NCBI GenBank assembly: GCA_003165275.1
Contig: PLSW01000061.1
Coordinates: forward strand, 10,846-48,850
Direction: 5' to 3'
DNA length: 38,005 bases
Origin: Caulobacteraceae bacterium
Lineage (GTDB): Bacteria > Pseudomonadota > Alphaproteobacteria > Caulobacterales > Caulobacteraceae
The notes beneath the pieces are model-generated. The model was not told the origin of the DNA and made no database searches. It worked only from the letters and a program-made list of their open reading frames with translations. The translations under genes were made by a program, and so were the position numbers. Each line of letters begins with the position of its first letter. The first letter of the stretch is position 1. Positions 26,945-34,539 of this stretch are shown one piece after another.

Positions 26945-27586
26945 ATGGACGGCCTGCATCTGATCTACTTCACCGACGCCATGTGCTCATGGTGCTGGGG
27001 TTTCTCGCCGGTAATCGGCGCGCTTAGGGCCCGGTACGCCGACGCCCTGCCGATCCGCACCGTGGTCGGCGGCCTGCGGCCGGGGACGGAGACCCCGATG
27101 ACCCGGGCGCATATGGAGGGGATGCGGCCGCATTGGGAGCATGTCACCGAGGCGTCGGGACAGCCCTTCGACTACGGCTTCTTCGACCGGGACGGGTTCG
27201 TCTATGACACCGATCCCGCGGCGCGGGCGGTGGTGCTGGCGCGGCGGGAAGGGCCGGTGATGGCCCTGGACTATCTGCGCAGCGCCCAGCAGGCCTTCTA
27301 CGCCCAGAACCGCGACGTGACCCGGCCCGAAGTGCTGGCGGCGCTCGCCGAGGACCTGGGCCTGGACCCGATCGTCTTTCGCGACGGCCTGGAGACCGAG
27401 GACGTCAAGCAGGAGACCTGGCGCGACTATGCGATCTCGCAGAACGCCGGGGTGCGCGGCTTTCCGACCCTGATCGCCGGGCCGGGGGCGGATGGAACCT
27501 TCACCCTCATCACCCGGGGCTTCAACACCGCCGATGCGGTCTTGCCGATGGTGGACCGCTGGCTGAAGGTGACCGCCGCGTCCTGA
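26945..27586 (+). CDS. DsbA/FrnE-like thioredoxin-fold oxidoreductase
   Basis: A 213-aa protein of the DsbA superfamily with active-site Cys14-x-x-Cys17 (CSWCW) and the cis-proline loop GFPTLI near residue 175. There is no signal peptide, so it acts in the cytosol, as FrnE-type DsbA-like proteins and 2-hydroxychromene isomerase relatives do. GGGAG lies 7 bases before ATG 26945. The gene follows putA by 75 bp and precedes a GST by 22 bp; the DsbA-like and GST pair probably share a transcript and a role in thiol or detoxification chemistry (inference). Confidence 0.91.
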   Translation: MDGLHLIYFTDAMCSWCWGFSPVIGALRARYADALPIRTVVGGLRPGTETPMTRAHMEGMRPHWEHVTEASGQPFDYGFFDRDGFVYDTDPAARAVVLARREGPVMALDYLRSAQQAFYAQNRDVTRPEVLAALAEDLGLDPIVFRDGLETEDVKQETWRDYAISQNAGVRGFPTLIAGPGADGTFTLITRGFNTADAVLPMVDRWLKVTAAS

Positions 27587-27608
27587 ACCGGCGCTGGAGG
27601 ATCGGCCG

Positions 27609-28394
27609 ATGATCACCCTCTACGAGCACCCGCTTTCGCCCTATGCCCAGAAGGTCAAGATCGCCCTGCGCGAAAAGGGCGTGCTGTTCGAACTGGCCTT
27701 GCCCGGCGGCCTGGGCGCGGGGGGCGCCGGCGGCGACTTCGTGGCGGCCAGCCCGAGGGCCGAGGTGCCTGCGCTGGTGGACGGCGAGGTGCGCATCTTC
27801 GAGTCCAACATCATCCTGGAATACATCGAGGACAAATGGCCGACGCCGGCGCTGCTGCCCGCCAGTCCGGCGGACCGGGCGCGGGTGCGGATGCTTGAGG
27901 AGGTGATGGACACCCATTTCGAGGCCATCAACTGGGCCATGGGCGAGATCAACTGGTTCCGCCGCGCGGAGGGGGACCTGGCGGCTGCGCTCAAGGCGCG
28001 GGCCGCGGATCAGACCCGCGGCTTCTACGCGTGGCTGGAGCGCGAGCTGGGCGGGCGCGACTGGTTCAACGGCGCGGCCTTCGGCTGGGGCGACCTGTGC
28101 GTGGTTCCCTATGTCAACGGCGCGGCCGGCGTCGGCCATCCCCCGGAGCGCGGCTCGCCCCTGTCGGCCTGGCTGGCGCGGGTCAACGAACGCGACTCGG
28201 TGGCCAAGACCACCGCCGAGGCGCGGGCCTTCGACCGGGGCATGGTCGATGTCGCCAGCCTGGTCGAGAAGGGCCTGTTCAAGCGCGAATACCGCGATCA
28301 CCGCCTCGAATGGATGATCAAGTCCGGCGGGGTCGAGGTGGTGCTGAAGGGGCTGGAGAAGGGCAACATCCGCTTCAGCCCGGATTTTGGGTGA
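27609..28394 (+). CDS. Glutathione S-transferase family protein
   Basis: 261-aa GST. The N-terminal thioredoxin-like domain begins ITLYEHPLSPYAQKVKIALREKG, with catalytic Ser in SPYAQ likely, followed by the glutathione-binding VPALVDGEVRIFESNIILEYI (about residues 55-77). An all-helical C-terminal domain follows (about 90-230). GGAGG precedes ATG 27609 by 9 bases. A C-terminal extension of some 30 residues (ending RFSPDFG) exceeds the usual GST length. Substrate unknown. Confidence 0.91.
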   Translation: MITLYEHPLSPYAQKVKIALREKGVLFELALPGGLGAGGAGGDFVAASPRAEVPALVDGEVRIFESNIILEYIEDKWPTPALLPASPADRARVRMLEEVMDTHFEAINWAMGEINWFRRAEGDLAAALKARAADQTRGFYAWLERELGGRDWFNGAAFGWGDLCVVPYVNGAAGVGHPPERGSPLSAWLARVNERDSVAKTTAEARAFDRGMVDVASLVEKGLFKREYRDHRLEWMIKSGGVEVVLKGLEKGNIRFSPDFG

Positions 28395-28444
28395 TTGCGG
28401 AGGCAGGCGTGAGGCCCTGGTGATCGGCGCCGGTCTTCAAACTC

Positions 28445-28697
28445 CCGCTCATCCCGGCGAATGCCCATAGGCGCTAACTTGGGGTCAGTTGGGCTCGCCG
28501 CCCCACGGCTCGTCATCCCGGCCGGAGCGAAGCGGAGAGCCGGGACCCAGGAGCCAAGCCCACCGGTCCTTGCGAGCCGCTGGGTCCCGGCTCTCCGCGC
28601 AAGGGCGCTCCGGCCGGGATGACGAGCAGGGGAGCAGCTCACGGCAGGTCCGACGGGCTCTAACTTAGCGCCTATGGGCATTCCCCGGGATGAGCGG
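28445..28697. repeat. 253-bp nested palindromic element (MITE-like)
   Basis: Outer arms of 36 bases (28445-28480 and 28662-28697) are inverted copies with two mismatches, starting CCGCTCATCCCGG. Nested inside is a second long hairpin: 28508-28529 pairs perfectly with 28606-28627 (22 bp), and 28532-28550 with 28580-28598 (19 bp). The inner arm GTCATCCCGGCCGGAGCG is of a type widely dispersed in alphaproteobacterial genomes. No transposase and no clear target-site duplication are seen. It lies just past the GST stop codon. Confidence 0.85.
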
Positions 28698-28754
28698 AGT
28701 TCTGGGCCTGACAGTGCCGAGAGGAGGCCTGCGGTACTGAGAACCGGCCGCCCC

Positions 28755-28937
28755 CTACAGCGCCCGCGCCCGCCGCAAGGCGTCGGCGTTTTCCAATTGG
28801 GCGCGTCGGGCGTTGATGATGTCGTGCGGCGTGGCCGGGGCGAGGGCGTCCTCGTCGGGATCCAGCCACGGGGGGGCGCCGATAGATGGGGATTCAAGGG
28901 ACTCAGACGGTGAACTGGCGTCGAACGGATAAGACAT
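28755..28937 (-). CDS. Small hypothetical protein (60 aa)
   Basis: Short gene with a good ribosome-binding site (AGGAGA, 9 bases before ATG 28937). The product has a Ser/Pro-rich acidic first half (SPSIGAPPWLDPDEDALAP) and a likely amphipathic helix in the second half (HDIINARRAQLENADALRRA). No signal peptide, membrane segment or cysteine. I do not recognise a family. It is divergent from the 2-oxoacid oxidoreductase operon across 390 bp. Confidence 0.55.
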   Translation of the reverse strand: MSYPFDASSPSESLESPSIGAPPWLDPDEDALAPATPHDIINARRAQLENADALRRARAL

Positions 28938-29327
28938 TCGAGGTGTCTCCTATCCACGAAGGGGGCCATGCGACCGGATGGTTAAGGATTATGGCTAGGG
29001 CGCGCCATGGAAAGTCGCAATTGCGTTACTGCGCCCGGCCTCACGAAGACTTGTAGCCCGCAAAGGCGCCGGCGCGCTTGCCGCGGACGCAGCCGTATCG
29101 GCGTGGCCGCCACTGACTAGTGATGTTCAAGCTGGGCCGTCATCGCCCGATGACGGGGCGCTCGGCCGTAAAAAAAACCGGCAAAATTTGATCCAAAGCG
29201 TATTTCCACGGGCCTCGATAGGGTTTTAGATCACTTTGAACGCCGCGTCGGGGCTGGCGGACCGTGATTCCGTGAGGAAGCGATCCATAAGGCCGCGCCA
29301 ATAGAGCGTCGCCAGAGGAAACGAGTT
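28938..29327. promoter_or_regulatory. Control region upstream of the 2-oxoacid oxidoreductase operon, with a palindrome
   Basis: 390 bp without a gene, between the 60-aa gene and the operon. At 29137-29156 is a perfect 9-bp inverted repeat CCGTCATCG-CC-CGATGACGG, about 170 bp before the TTG start: a candidate operator. A run of eight A (29170-29177) follows, then AT-rich sequence (about 29178-29240) where a promoter is likely. No FixK/Fnr box of the form TTGAT-N4-ATCAA was found. Confidence 0.5.
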
Positions 29328-31115
29328 TTGCCGCGAACCAGTACCGAGGGGCCCGATTACTTCCATAAGGTCGTCGATTGCCAGTGGGCTTGCCCGGCCC
29401 ATACGCCCGTGCCGGAATACATCCGACTGATCGCCGAGGGCCGATACGCCGACGCCTATATGGTCAATTGGACGTCCAATGTCTTTCCGGGGATTCTCGG
29501 ACGGACCTGCGACCGGCCGTGCGAGCCCGCCTGTCGGCGCGGCCGGGTCGAGGATGAACCCGTCGCCATCTGCCGGCTCAAGCGCGTCGCCGCCGACAAC
29601 AAGGACGACATCACCGCCCGGCTGCCCAAGCCAGCCCAGGCCCTCAATGGCAAGAGAATCGCCCTGGTCGGCGCCGGCCCCGCCTCCCTGACCGTGGCCC
29701 GGGAGCTGGCGCCCCTGGGCTATCAGGTGGTCGTCTACGACGCCGACACCCGCGCCGGGGGCATGATCCGTAGCCAGATCCCGCGCTTTCGACTGCCGGA
29801 AGAGGTCATTGACGAGGAGGTGGGCTACGTCCTGGGCCTTGGCGTCGAAACCCGGCTCGGCGAGCGGGTGGAAAGCCTGAAGGCCCTGATGGCGGAGGAC
29901 TACGACGCCATCTTCGTGGGCACCGGCGCGCCCCGCGGCCGCGACCTGGACCTGCCCGGCCGGACCGAGGCCGCCGCCAACATCCACATCGGCATCGACT
30001 GGCTCTCCAGCGTCTCCTTCGGCCACATCGACAAGATCGGCCGGCGGGTGATCGTGCTCGGCGGCGGCAACACCGCCATGGACTGCTGCCGTACCTCCCG
30101 CCGCCTGGGCGGCGAGGCGGTGAAGGTCATCGTCCGTTCCGGCTTCGAGGAGATGAAGGCCTCGCCCTGGGAAAAGGAAGACGCGATCCACGAGGACATT
30201 CCGATCCTCAACTTCATGGTCCCCAAGTCCTTCACCCATGACGCCGGCAAGCTGACCGGGATGTGGTTCGAGAAGGTCGCAGCCGAGAAGGACGAACGCG
30301 GCCGCCGCAAGCTGGTCCCCTCCGGCGAGCCGGACGTGCATGTGGAGTGCGACGACGTGCTGGTCGCCGTCGGCCAGGAAAACGCCTTTCCCTGGATCGA
30401 GCGCGACGTGGGCCTGGCGTTCGACGAATGGGACATGCCCAGGGTCGATCCGGCGACCTTCCAGTCGAGCCTGCCGAACGTCTTCTTCGGCGGCGACGCC
30501 GCCTTCGGGCCCAAGAACATCATCTGGGCCGTCGCGCATGGGCGCGACGCGGCCATCTCCATCGACCGCTTCTGTAGTGGCCTCGATGTCGCCGACCGTC
30601 CGCCGCCGCACGCGTCGCTGGTCAGCCAGAAGATGGGCATCCACGAGTGGAGCTACGACAACGACATCTCCAACGACCGCCGCAACCGGGTGCCGCTCCG
30701 CGACAAGGTGGTGGCGTTGAAGGACGTCCGGATGGAGGTCGAACTGGGCTTCGACCGGGCCCTGGGCTACCGCGAGGCCGAACGCTGCCTGAACTGTGAT
30801 GTGGAGACGGTCTTCGCCGAGCCCCTGTGCATCGAGTGCGACGCCTGTGTCGACATCTGCCCGGTGGACTGCATCACCTTCACCGCCGATGGGCCGGAAG
30901 CGGAGCTTCGCACCCGCCTCAGCGCCCCGGCGCTCAATCTGACGCAGGACCTCTATGTCTCCGACCGGTTGAAGACCGGACGGGTGATGGTCAAGGACGA
31001 GGACGTCTGCCTGCACTGCGGCCTCTGCGCCGAGCGCTGCCCAACGGGGGCGTGGGACATGCAGATGTTCAGCCTGGAATTAAGCGTGGCAGGGGCCGCA
31101 TGCAAAAGTCGCTAG
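29328..31115 (+). CDS. GltD-like FAD/NAD(P) iron-sulfur oxidoreductase, electron-output subunit of a 2-oxoacid oxidoreductase (KorC-like)
   Basis: 595-aa electron-transfer subunit. The N-terminal domain resembles the GltD/DPD iron-sulfur domain with Cys18, Cys22, Cys61, Cys65, Cys69; then an FAD fold (VGAGPASLTVA near 114), an NAD(P) fold (VLGGGNTAMD near 243) and the FAD-closing FFGGDAAFGPKNIIWAVAHG. After about residue 485 comes a ferredoxin-like tail with CIECDACVDICPVDC and CLHCGLCAERCP, enough for two [4Fe-4S] clusters. Predicted to carry electrons from the KorAB pair to NAD(P)+. The start is TTG 29328: AGAGGA stands about 8 bases upstream and stop codons block longer frames. Its last 16 bases overlap korA. 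Similar genes near glutamate synthase would be gltD, but no gltB is here. Confidence 0.88.
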   Translation: MPRTSTEGPDYFHKVVDCQWACPAHTPVPEYIRLIAEGRYADAYMVNWTSNVFPGILGRTCDRPCEPACRRGRVEDEPVAICRLKRVAADNKDDITARLPKPAQALNGKRIALVGAGPASLTVARELAPLGYQVVVYDADTRAGGMIRSQIPRFRLPEEVIDEEVGYVLGLGVETRLGERVESLKALMAEDYDAIFVGTGAPRGRDLDLPGRTEAAANIHIGIDWLSSVSFGHIDKIGRRVIVLGGGNTAMDCCRTSRRLGGEAVKVIVRSGFEEMKASPWEKEDAIHEDIPILNFMVPKSFTHDAGKLTGMWFEKVAAEKDERGRRKLVPSGEPDVHVECDDVLVAVGQENAFPWIERDVGLAFDEWDMPRVDPATFQSSLPNVFFGGDAAFGPKNIIWAVAHGRDAAISIDRFCSGLDVADRPPPHASLVSQKMGIHEWSYDNDISNDRRNRVPLRDKVVALKDVRMEVELGFDRALGYREAERCLNCDVETVFAEPLCIECDACVDICPVDCITFTADGPEAELRTRLSAPALNLTQDLYVSDRLKTGRVMVKDEDVCLHCGLCAERCPTGAWDMQMFSLELSVAGAACKSR

Positions 31116-32941
31116 AGCGTATCAACGATTTCGTCGTCAAGTTCGCCAATGTAAACGGCTCGGGCTCGGCCAGCGCTAACGCCATGTTCGCCAAGGCGAT
31201 CCTGCGCATGGGCGTGCCCGTGGCGCCGCGCAACATCTTCCCCTCCAACATCCAGGGCCTGCCGACCTGGTACGAGGTGCGGGTCACCGAAGCCGGGCGG
31301 CTCGGACGCCGGGGCGGGGCGGTGGACATGATGGTGGCGATGAACCCGCAGACCTGGGACCGCGACGTCGCCGAGATCGCCCCGGGGGGCTACCTCTTCT
31401 TCGACTCCACCAAGCCCCTGCCGCCGTCGAAGTTCCGCGACGACATCGAGGTCATCGGCGTGCCGCTGACCGCCATGTGCAACACCGCCTACTCGGTCCC
31501 GCGCGAGCGGCAGCTGTTCAAGAACATCATCTACGTCGGCGCGCTGGCGGCGCTGCTGAACATCGACCTGGCCGTCATCGAGCAGCTGCTGGCCGAGCAG
31601 TTCAAGGGCAAGGACCGGGTGATCAAGGCCAATGTCGACGCTCTGCACATGGGCGCCGCCTATATCGCCGCCAACCCGCGCGACCTGCGGCTGAAGGTGC
31701 GCCCCGCAAACGCGGTGGGCGACCGGATCTTCATCGAGGGCAACATGGCCGCCGCCCTGGGCGCGGTCTATGGCGGGGCCACCGTCTGCGCCTGGTATCC
31801 GATCACGCCCTCGACCTCCCTGGCGGAGGCCTTCAGCGGGTTCTGCGAAAAGTACCGCGTCGACCCGGAGACCGGCCAGGCCCGCTACGCCATCGTTCAG
31901 GCGGAGGACGAGATCGCCTCCATCGGCGTGGTGGTCGGCGCCGGCTGGAACGGGTCGCGGGCCTTCACCTGCACCTCCGGCCCGGGAATCTCCCTGATGC
32001 AGGAGTTCGTCGGCCTTTCGTACTTCGCCGAAATCCCGGCGGTGATCTTCGACGTGCAGCGCGGCGGGCCCTCCACCGGCATGCCCACCCGCACCCAGCA
32101 GTCGGACCTGATCAGCGCCGCCTACGCCAGCCACGGCGACACCAAGCATGTGATGCTGTTCCCGCAGGATCCGGCCGAGTGCTTCGAGATGGGGGCGCTG
32201 GCCTTCGACCTCGCCGACCGGCTGCAGACCACCATCTTCGTGATGCTGGACCTCGACATCGGCATGAACGACTGGCTGTGCCAGCCGCTCGCCTGGGACG
32301 ACGCCAAGAGCCTCGACCGGGGCAAGGTGATGACCTACGAGGCCCTGGAGGCGGGCGCCGACTTCGGCCGCTACAAGGATGTGGACGGCGACGGCATCCC
32401 CTATCGCACCTACCCCGGGGTCCACCCGACCAAGGGCGCCTATTTCACCCGCGGCACCTCGCGCAATCCCTACGCCCGCTACAGCGAGGAGGGGTCGGTC
32501 TATGTGGACAACGTCGAGCGGCTGCTGCGCAAGTTCGAGACCGCCAAGGGCCTCGTCCCGGCGCCGGTGCGCCGCGACGCCGCCAAGGCGACCCGCTCCG
32601 GAGTGATCTATTTCGGCTCGACGACAGCGGCGATGCATGAGGCCCTGGACATGCTGGAGGCGGAGGGGCGCGGCCTGGACGCTCTGCGCGTCCGCGGCTT
32701 TCCCTTTAGCGCGGCGGTGGAGGATTTCATCGCCGCCCACGATCGGGTGTTTGTGGTCGAGCAGAACCGGGACGCCCAACTGCGGCTCCTGGTCATGAAC
32801 GAGTGCGGCGTCGATCCCGCCAAGCTGACCGCTGTCCTCCACTTTGACGGCACGCCGATCACCGCCCGCTTCATCGCCGGCGCGATCGCAGAAGCGATGG
32901 CCGCCCGCCAAGGGGCTCGCGTCACGGAGGCCGCCGAATGA
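31100..32941 (+). CDS. korA: 2-oxoacid:acceptor oxidoreductase, fused gamma-alpha subunit (KorA-like)
   Basis: 613-aa subunit of a thiamine-diphosphate 2-oxoacid:ferredoxin oxidoreductase. Residues 1-190 are the gamma-type domain (GSGSASANAMFAKAILRMG; NIQGLPTWYEVRVTE); from about 200 follows the alpha domain with the conserved YPITPSTSLAEAF (about 233), SGPGISLMQEFVGLSYFAEIP and RGGPSTGMPTRTQQSDL, whose threonines and arginine sit near the substrate site. The C-terminal domain (about 495 on) matches the alpha-subunit transketolase-like end. 2-Oxoglutarate is the most likely substrate by resemblance to KorA, but pyruvate or branched-chain oxoacids are possible. ATG 31100 overlaps the previous gene; the stop overlaps the start of the beta gene. 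Confidence 0.9.
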   Translation: MQKSLERINDFVVKFANVNGSGSASANAMFAKAILRMGVPVAPRNIFPSNIQGLPTWYEVRVTEAGRLGRRGGAVDMMVAMNPQTWDRDVAEIAPGGYLFFDSTKPLPPSKFRDDIEVIGVPLTAMCNTAYSVPRERQLFKNIIYVGALAALLNIDLAVIEQLLAEQFKGKDRVIKANVDALHMGAAYIAANPRDLRLKVRPANAVGDRIFIEGNMAAALGAVYGGATVCAWYPITPSTSLAEAFSGFCEKYRVDPETGQARYAIVQAEDEIASIGVVVGAGWNGSRAFTCTSGPGISLMQEFVGLSYFAEIPAVIFDVQRGGPSTGMPTRTQQSDLISAAYASHGDTKHVMLFPQDPAECFEMGALAFDLADRLQTTIFVMLDLDIGMNDWLCQPLAWDDAKSLDRGKVMTYEALEAGADFGRYKDVDGDGIPYRTYPGVHPTKGAYFTRGTSRNPYARYSEEGSVYVDNVERLLRKFETAKGLVPAPVRRDAAKATRSGVIYFGSTTAAMHEALDMLEAEGRGLDALRVRGFPFSAAVEDFIAAHDRVFVVEQNRDAQLRLLVMNECGVDPAKLTAVLHFDGTPITARFIAGAIAEAMAARQGARVTEAAE

Positions 32942-33993
32942 CCTATCTGACCAAGCCCCGGCTGCACCATCCGAACCTGGCCAAGAACGGCCTGGGCTAC
33001 AGCCGCCGCGACTACGAAGGCTCGGTCTCCACCCTCTGCGCCGGCTGCGGCCACGATTCCATCAGCGCCGCGATCATCCAGGCCTGCTACGAGCTGGAGA
33101 TCCAGCCGCATCGCCTGGCCAAGCTGTCGGGCATCGGCTGTTCGTCGAAGACGCCGGACTATTTCCTCGGCAATTCCCACGGCTTCAACACCGTGCACGG
33201 GCGCATGCCCAGCGTGCTCACCGGCGCCAATCTCGCCAACCGCGACCTGATCTATCTGGGCGTCAGTGGCGACGGCGACAGCGCCTCCATCGGCCTTGGC
33301 CAGTTCGCCCACGCCATCCGGCGCGGGGTCAACATGACCTATATCGTCGAGAACAACGGGGTTTACGGCCTGACCAAGGGCCAGTTCTCCGCCACCTCCG
33401 ACAAGGGCTCGAAATCCAAGAAGGGGGTCGTCAACACCGACAGCGCCGTGGATCTGGTGGGCCTGGCCCTGCAGCTGGGCGCGACCTTCGTCGCCCGCAG
33501 CTTTTCCGGCGACAAGCACCAGCTGATCCCGCTGATCCGGGCGGCCCTTGAGCATCCCGGCGCGGCCTTCATCGACTGTCTGTCCCCCTGCATCCAGTTC
33601 AACAACCACCCCGGCTCGACCAAGAGCTTCGACTATGTCCGCGAGCACAATGAGGCGGTGAACCAGCTCGACATGATCGTGCCCCGCCAGCCGATCCAGG
33701 CCAGCTACCGTCCCGGCGAGGTGACCCGGGTGACCCAGCACGACGGCTCGGAACTGGCCCTGCGCAAGCTGGCGGAGGATTACGACCCCTCCAGCCGCGC
33801 CCGGGCGCTCGCCTATCTGCATGAGCGCCAGGAGGAGGGGGAGATCGTCACCGGCCTGCTCTACCTCGACCCGGAGGCGAGCGACCTGCACCATCACCTG
33901 CACACGGTGGCCCAGCCGCTCAATAGCCTCGGCGGCGAAGTGTTGGTTCCCGGCGCGGCGGCCCTGGAGCGTTTCAACGCCTCCATGCGGTAG
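32938..33993 (+). CDS. korB: 2-oxoacid:acceptor oxidoreductase, beta subunit (KorB-like)
   Basis: 351-aa thiamine-diphosphate-binding subunit. Seen: CAGCGHDSISAAI (about residue 36, the first iron-sulfur cysteines), GCSSKTPDYF, the diphosphate motif GDGDSASIGLGQFAHAIRRG (about 111) and its NNGVYGLTKGQFSATS end. It is longer than many beta subunits (about 280-300 aa) by a C-terminal extension. Start ATG 32938 overlaps the korA stop as ATGA, so the three genes form a tight operon. Predicted complex in the cytosol: oxidative decarboxylation of a 2-oxoacid to the acyl-CoA. A perfect hairpin 31 bp past the stop may end the transcript. Confidence 0.91.
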   Translation: MTYLTKPRLHHPNLAKNGLGYSRRDYEGSVSTLCAGCGHDSISAAIIQACYELEIQPHRLAKLSGIGCSSKTPDYFLGNSHGFNTVHGRMPSVLTGANLANRDLIYLGVSGDGDSASIGLGQFAHAIRRGVNMTYIVENNGVYGLTKGQFSATSDKGSKSKKGVVNTDSAVDLVGLALQLGATFVARSFSGDKHQLIPLIRAALEHPGAAFIDCLSPCIQFNNHPGSTKSFDYVREHNEAVNQLDMIVPRQPIQASYRPGEVTRVTQHDGSELALRKLAEDYDPSSRARALAYLHERQEEGEIVTGLLYLDPEASDLHHHLHTVAQPLNSLGGEVLVPGAAALERFNASMR

Positions 33994-34023
33994 GGCGATG
34001 TTGGGTTGGTTCACATGATTTGT

Positions 34024-34056
34024 CCGTCACCCCCGGGCTTGTCCCGGGGGTGACGG
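34024..34056. terminator. Perfect 14-bp hairpin (REP-like), probable operon terminator
   Basis: Arms CCGTCACCCCCGGG (34024-34037) and CCCGGGGGTGACGG (34043-34056) with loop CTTGT. It belongs to the same repeat family as 2670-2690 and 2756-2776 and lies between korB and the thioesterase gene. AAATTCATTTTT follows, so it may terminate transcription. Confidence 0.65.
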
Positions 34057-34109
34057 AAATTCATTTTTGGCGGCATGCGCCAACTCAAGCCAGCTTTGCG
34101 ATTGGGCCC

Positions 34110-34508
34110 ATGACTCCGCTCGACCAGATCAACGCCAACCCTCTGCCCTTCGCAGCCCTGATAGGGGTGGAATTCGTCTCCGCCGAACCCGACCGGGTGA
34201 CCGCCCGCCTCGTCGTGCGACCAGACCTGTGCACCGCGGGGTCTATCGTTCACGGCGGCTGTCTGATGGCCTTCATTGACACGGTCGGGGCCATGGCCAC
34301 CGCCATCAACCTGCCGCCGGAGGCCAAGGGCACGACGACGATCGAGAGCAAGACCAACTTCATCGCCGGCGTACCGGTGGGTTCAACCCTCATCGCCACA
34401 AGCACGCCGGTCCACCGGGGCCGGCGCACTCAGGTCTGGCAGACCCGGGTGGAGCTTGAGGGCGGCCGGCTGGTCGCCACCGCCATGCAGACGCAGATGG
34501 TGCTCTGA
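34110..34508 (+). CDS. PaaI-family hotdog-fold thioesterase
   Basis: 132-aa acyl-CoA thioesterase of the PaaI/4HBT type. The hotdog motif is GSIVHGGCLMAFIDTVGAMAT (about residues 44-64), with the HGG turn conserved and Asp in the following helix as likely catalytic acid; ESKTNFIAGVPVGSTL is the next strand pair. The frame is open further upstream, but that part is the palindromic repeat; ATG 34110 gives the normal length. Coming after korAB, it could hydrolyse the acyl-CoA product or rescue CoA, but the hairpin between argues against strict co-transcription. Confidence 0.88.
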   Translation: MTPLDQINANPLPFAALIGVEFVSAEPDRVTARLVVRPDLCTAGSIVHGGCLMAFIDTVGAMATAINLPPEAKGTTTIESKTNFIAGVPVGSTLIATSTPVHRGRRTQVWQTRVELEGGRLVATAMQTQMVL

Positions 34509-34539
34509 GGCGCCGGTCGACCGCGCCGCATGGCGCCGT

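Noticed and set aside
28298-28969. 223-codon minus-strand frame across the nested palindrome
   Set aside because: It mostly translates repeat DNA; the 60-aa gene in another frame has the better ribosome-binding site.
30827-31099. 5' extension of the korA frame
   Set aside because: Overlaps the ferredoxin-like tail of the previous gene; conserved KorA sequence begins at ATG 31100.
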